64,000 nt of DNA from Achatina immaculata (Eukaryota; Mollusca; Gastropoda; Stylommatophora; Achatinidae), in NCBI GenBank assembly GCA_009760885.1, contig CM019716.1, positions 11,230,438 through 11,294,437 of the forward strand, given 5' to 3'. The notes under the pieces were generated by a model. That model did no database searches and was not told where the DNA came from. It saw only the letters and a program-made list of their open reading frames with translations. Position 1 is the stretch's first letter; every line of letters starts with the position of its first letter. This document shows positions 60,555 through 64,000 of this stretch, piece after piece. The translations under genes were made by a program, and so were the position numbers.

Positions 60555-61024
60555 TTGTTATCAGGGGAAGTATGATCATGTGTCCTGCTTCATCACTCTA
60601 GTATGATCATGTGTGCTGCTTCATCACTCTAGTATGATCATGTGTGCTGCTTCATCACTCTAGTATGATCATGTGTGCTGCTCTATTACTCTAGTATGAT
60701 CATGTGTGCTGCTCTATCACTCTAGTATGATCATGTGTGCTGCTCTATCACTCTAGTATGATCATGTGTGCTGCTCTATCACTCTAGTATGATCATGTGT
60801 GCTGCTCTATCACTCTAGTATGATCATGTGTGCTGCTCTATTACTCTAATATGATCATGTGTGCTGCTCTATTACTCTAGTATGATCATGTGTGCTGCTC
60901 TATTACTCTAGTATGATCATGTGTGCTGCTCTATTACTCTAGTATGATCATGTGTGCTGCTCTATTACTCTAGTATGATCATGTGTGCTGCTCTGTTACT
61001 CTAGTATGATCATGTGTGCTTTCT
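60555..61024. repeat. 31-bp minisatellite, ~15 copies
   Basis: The unit is AGTATGATCATGTGTGCTGC TCTATTACTCT, with TTCATCACTC in the first copies. The same GTATGATCAT occurs at the 3' end of the LINE at 56078. Confidence 0.95.
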
Positions 61025-61049
61025 CCTATGGTGTCCATCTCAGTGCTAT

Positions 61050-61392
61050 TTTTTTTTTGGTTGTGAGTCGTCAGCCATCCGGAGCACGTGTCCCAACTTC
61101 ATATGGTCACTATTATTTATTATTGTGCCACTTGGTCAGTCGTGTTAAATATTTTTCCTCTTAGACCTCCCACCTTTTTTTTAACCATGATTTTTCGGTG
61201 ATCGTCTGATACTCCAACGTCTTCTCACGAAATGTCCAAAGAAAATGGCCTTTTTCGTAAGGTTCAGTTTTAACCTTCGAAAACGTGTACTTTTCTGGGC
61301 ATCCTTAGGCAGTCTCCTTCACCATAACACGTCTTTACTGCTTTCAATTTCTGTTATATCTATTCAAAATTCCACGTGAAGTAACCCTGGAG

Positions 61393-61452
<60 letters not shown>

Positions 61453-61645
61453 TCAATTTTTTCGTATCATGTACCCTTTTCACAGAACCACCAGGTCAAT
61501 GATGCTTTTGCAATTCGAATTTTAACTTCCTTTCTGGTGTCACCATCCTGGTCTATGTAGCTGCCGAGATATGCAAATCGGTTTACTTCTTCAGCAGCTG
61601 TTCCCTCTATGCATATTTGATAATATTTTTATGATATCTGATACA
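61050..61645 (-). pseudogene. RTE-like LINE scrap split by (TA)n
   Basis: Minus strand 61625-61475 reads YQICIEGTAAEEVNRFAYLG SYIDQDGDTRKEVKIRIAKA, the Y-L-G-S thumb motif. After the (TA)n at 61388-61451 the minus strand ends KLGHVLRMADDSQP (about 61105-61060), the usual L-G-H-V-L-R C-terminal motif. Intervening frames are broken. Confidence 0.75.
61388..61451. repeat. (TA)n microsatellite
   Basis: About 60 bp of almost perfect TA dinucleotides inside the RTE-like scrap. Confidence 0.95.
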
Positions 61646-61752
61646 GAGCTGTATTTCTGCACTGCCTGTTGAAAGTGCTTATATCCTGCGGTGTCTCTGC
61701 TGTTCGACTGAGTGTGGTGCGAATAGAAACACAAATGTGTCAAATAAGCAAC

Positions 61753-61852
61753 NNNNNNNNNNNNNNNNNNNNNNNNNNNNNNNNNNNNNNNNNNNNNNNN
61801 NNNNNNNNNNNNNNNNNNNNNNNNNNNNNNNNNNNNNNNNNNNNNNNNNNNN
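61753..61852. other. 100-N assembly gap
   Basis: Exactly 100 N, the conventional size for a gap of unknown length between contigs. Sequence to the right does not continue the left side; it repeats 55637 onward. Confidence 0.99.
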
Positions 61853-62300
61853 GGTTTTCCTGAAGACTTAGCGTGGAGACAGGAGACCTAACAGAGTCAA
61901 GCCAGTATGGGGAGGTTATGATGGTTGTTCTGAAGACTTAGAGTTGAGACAGAAGACCTAACAGAGTCAAGCCAGTATGGGGAGATTATGATGGTTTTCC
62001 TGAAGACTTAGCGTGGAGACAGGAGACCTAACAGAATCAAGCCAGTATGGGGAGGTTATGATGGTTGTTCTGAAGACTTAGAGTTGAGACAGAAGACCTA
62101 ACAGAGTCAAGCCAGTATGGGGAGATTATGATGGTTTTCCTGAAGACTTAGAGTTGAGACAGAAGACCTAACAAAGTCATGCCAGTATGGGGAGCAGGGA
62201 GAACTCTGTCATCAAGAAGGATATGGTCTTCACCAGCTCTTTTTATTGTTACATCATTCTATCACAGTTGTATCCTGCTCCATGACTACAGTATGATCAT
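61853..62300. repeat. Second copy of the ~72-bp minisatellite and flank
   Basis: Aligns with 55637-56090 nearly base for base, with the same alternation of the two subtypes and the same following ~100 bp (GGGAGAACTCTGTCATCAAG). Confidence 0.93.
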
Positions 62301-64000
62301 CTTCTTCTTCTTCGTTCGCATTGTCTGTCTATACCTGCAGTCCTGTCTCTTGGATAAATTTCACTGTTTTTTTTAATTCATGTATGGAACCATAGAGCTT
62401 ATCTTCTTTAGTGGTTTCACTGGGCCAGTAATTATTTCTCAGTGTCTTGTAGTTGATGCAGTTCTGGAGGATATGTTCCACAGTTTGGGGCACCTGGGCA
62501 CATGTACATAGATTAGTAGTACCAACCTTAAACTTTGTATACATATGACTTCGGAGTCGGCTGTGCCTGTTCGGAGACGGAAGATGGTGACTTGTTCCTT
62601 TCTGTTTAGCATGTGATATCATCATGTGGTGGTGTTTGTGGCTTCCTGTAGGTTTTTATCATGCTTTCTTCTGATTATAGGTGATTGGTATGTCTGGTTG
62701 CTCCATTTCAGTGCCCTCTTTGGCCAGATGGTCAGCTTTCTCATTGCCTGGTATCCCACAGTGGGAGGGAATCCATTGCAAAGTGACTCCATGTGTAAGC
62801 CATTTTTGACAAGGCATCTTAAGGTCTGGTAGTTTGTTGCACTGAAGAGCTCCAGTACTGATCTTGCATCTGTGAGAATTACTACAGGACATGTATCAAT
62901 TCTGGAGTCTGATAGTTTTTCAACTGCAGCAATAATTGCCCTAACTTCTGCATCAAAGTTGTTGCAGTATTTACCAGTGGGTATGGAAATCTTGTCAATG
63001 GTGTTGTTTGGATATTCAATATATGCTCCTGCCCCTCCATTCTTTATGGCATATGTGCAGATCCATCTATATACACACGTATCCAGGTGTCACATGGATA
63101 TTTGTCATCTAGAACACTAAGTGTGGCTGTTGATCTTACAAGACTGCTCTGCATCTCACCATTCTGCACACCTTTCACTTCAGTCTGAATAGTTATTTGT
63201 GTATAATCTGCTTCTTTCCATGGTGTATGCTCTGGTACAGATGATAATGGAGCGACTACAGTTGGAAGGTCAGGTATCAGCTTACGCATACGCTTGGCCT
63301 GATGAATGAAGCTGCTTCTTTTAAGCCGTCCTAATGCCAAGTTATTGAATCTCTCCTTCAGGGGATGGCTTACAGAGCTAAGGAATTTTTCTCCCATGGT
63401 CATGACCTTTGTGTCTCTACGTTCCTTTAGCGCTTGAACACCAACTATTTTCTGCATTTCTACTATTGGTGTGGACCTCATGGCACCTGTGATAATCCGT
63501 AGTGACTGATTTTGAACCTTGTCTAGATTATGCAGCGTAGTGTTTGATGCTGTGCACCAAGATGTTGAGCCATATTCTAAATGTGGTAGAATACTTTGCT
63601 GATATACATTCTTGAGGATTCTTTCACTAGCTCCCCATGTGGTTCCACTCAATTTTCTTAATATGGCTAGTTTTCTTCTGGCTTTTGCTTCTGCACTGTT
63701 GTGTTGCTTCCACGTCAGTTTTGAGTCAAGAGTCACTTCTAAGTAAGTGGGTTGGTTGTCCATCCTTAAGGGTATTTTTACAAAGATCTTACCTGCTTTC
63801 TGTTTAGATGAGAGGTGAACAGAGTGGTACTTGATTTCTCTGTGTTGATACTTACACACCATTTGTTTGTCCATGATGTCAAGATGTCTGCTGCTCTTTG
63901 GAGTCTCTGTGTAGCAACTGTGCATATTCATCTGTACACCACATGACCAGATCATCTGCATACAGTGCCACTTTGATTCCATAGGGAAGTTCCTTGACCA
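62300..64000 (-). pseudogene. Second copy of the I-type LINE RT-RNase H region, indel-ridden
   Basis: It matches 56090-57811 at very high identity but carries about a dozen or more one- or two-base deletions, for example GTGCCCTG to GTGCCTG, TGTCGTAAGCC to TGTGTAAGCC, GGCATTATG to GGCATATG and CAACTGTTGCA to CAACTGTGCA. These break the ORF into pieces; RNase H motifs WIPSHCGIPGNEKADHLAKE and IYIDGSAH-type sequence remain readable. It runs off the window. It is probably an unpolished duplicate contig end rather than a second element. Confidence 0.85.

Overview
The window is animal nuclear DNA. It has spliced genes with GT-AG introns, Tc1/mariner and piggyBac DNA transposons, several kinds of non-LTR retrotransposon, tRNA-derived SINEs and an exceptional load of minisatellites. 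The mix of element families suggests a lophotrochozoan, possibly a mollusc. That assignment is an inference; no marker in the window fixes the species.

One host gene is clearly recognisable. It lies on the + strand between about 5.3 and 32.8 kb and encodes the C-terminal part of a SOWAH (sosondowah) ankyrin-repeat protein. Eleven exons can be placed, giving 315 codons to a TAA at 32801-32803. The promoter and first exons lie upstream or were not recognised. The striking point is exon size: the ankyrin core is assembled from exons of 102, 12, 3, 3, 90, 3 and 73 nt. The three 3-nt exons (GGG 16096-16098, TAT 25701-25703, GGG 30517-30519) each sit exactly between an AG and GTAAGT. They supply exactly the G, Y and G residues that the SOWAH ankyrin motif needs and the larger exons lack.

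Layout: 0-3.4 kb minisatellites; 3.4-5.3 kb a broken mariner-type element carrying a LINE 3' end; 5.3-32.8 kb the SOWAH gene, whose introns hold a mariner, a piggyBac remnant, a mariner scrap, an RTE-like scrap, two fold-back structures, a 1.8-kb higher-order repeat and about 25 tandem arrays; 32.8-42.6 kb the probable 3' UTR, more arrays and a mariner remnant involved in a 946-bp tandem duplication; 42.6-43.9 kb a second mariner copy; 44.9-48.1 kb a Tc1-like element interrupted by a LINE with a 12-bp target duplication; 48.1 kb a tRNA-derived SINE; 49.2-52.3 kb two large arrays, the second made of exon-like cassettes; 53.2-54 kb an RTE 3' end; 56.1-60.4 kb an I-type LINE with endonuclease, reverse transcriptase and RNase H; 61.0-61.6 kb another RTE scrap; then a 100-N gap, after which 2.1 kb of the same LINE region repeats with many single-base deletions, probably an unpolished contig overlap.

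Several minisatellites begin at a splice site of the SOWAH gene and carry copies of it: a donor array at 12.2 kb, an acceptor array at 25.9 kb, a donor array at 26.7 kb and an AG-free branch-site-like array at 30.2 kb. The array at 51.1-52.3 kb repeats a whole acceptor-12 nt-donor cassette 22 times. The micro-exons and the splice-site minisatellites are the most novel signals here.
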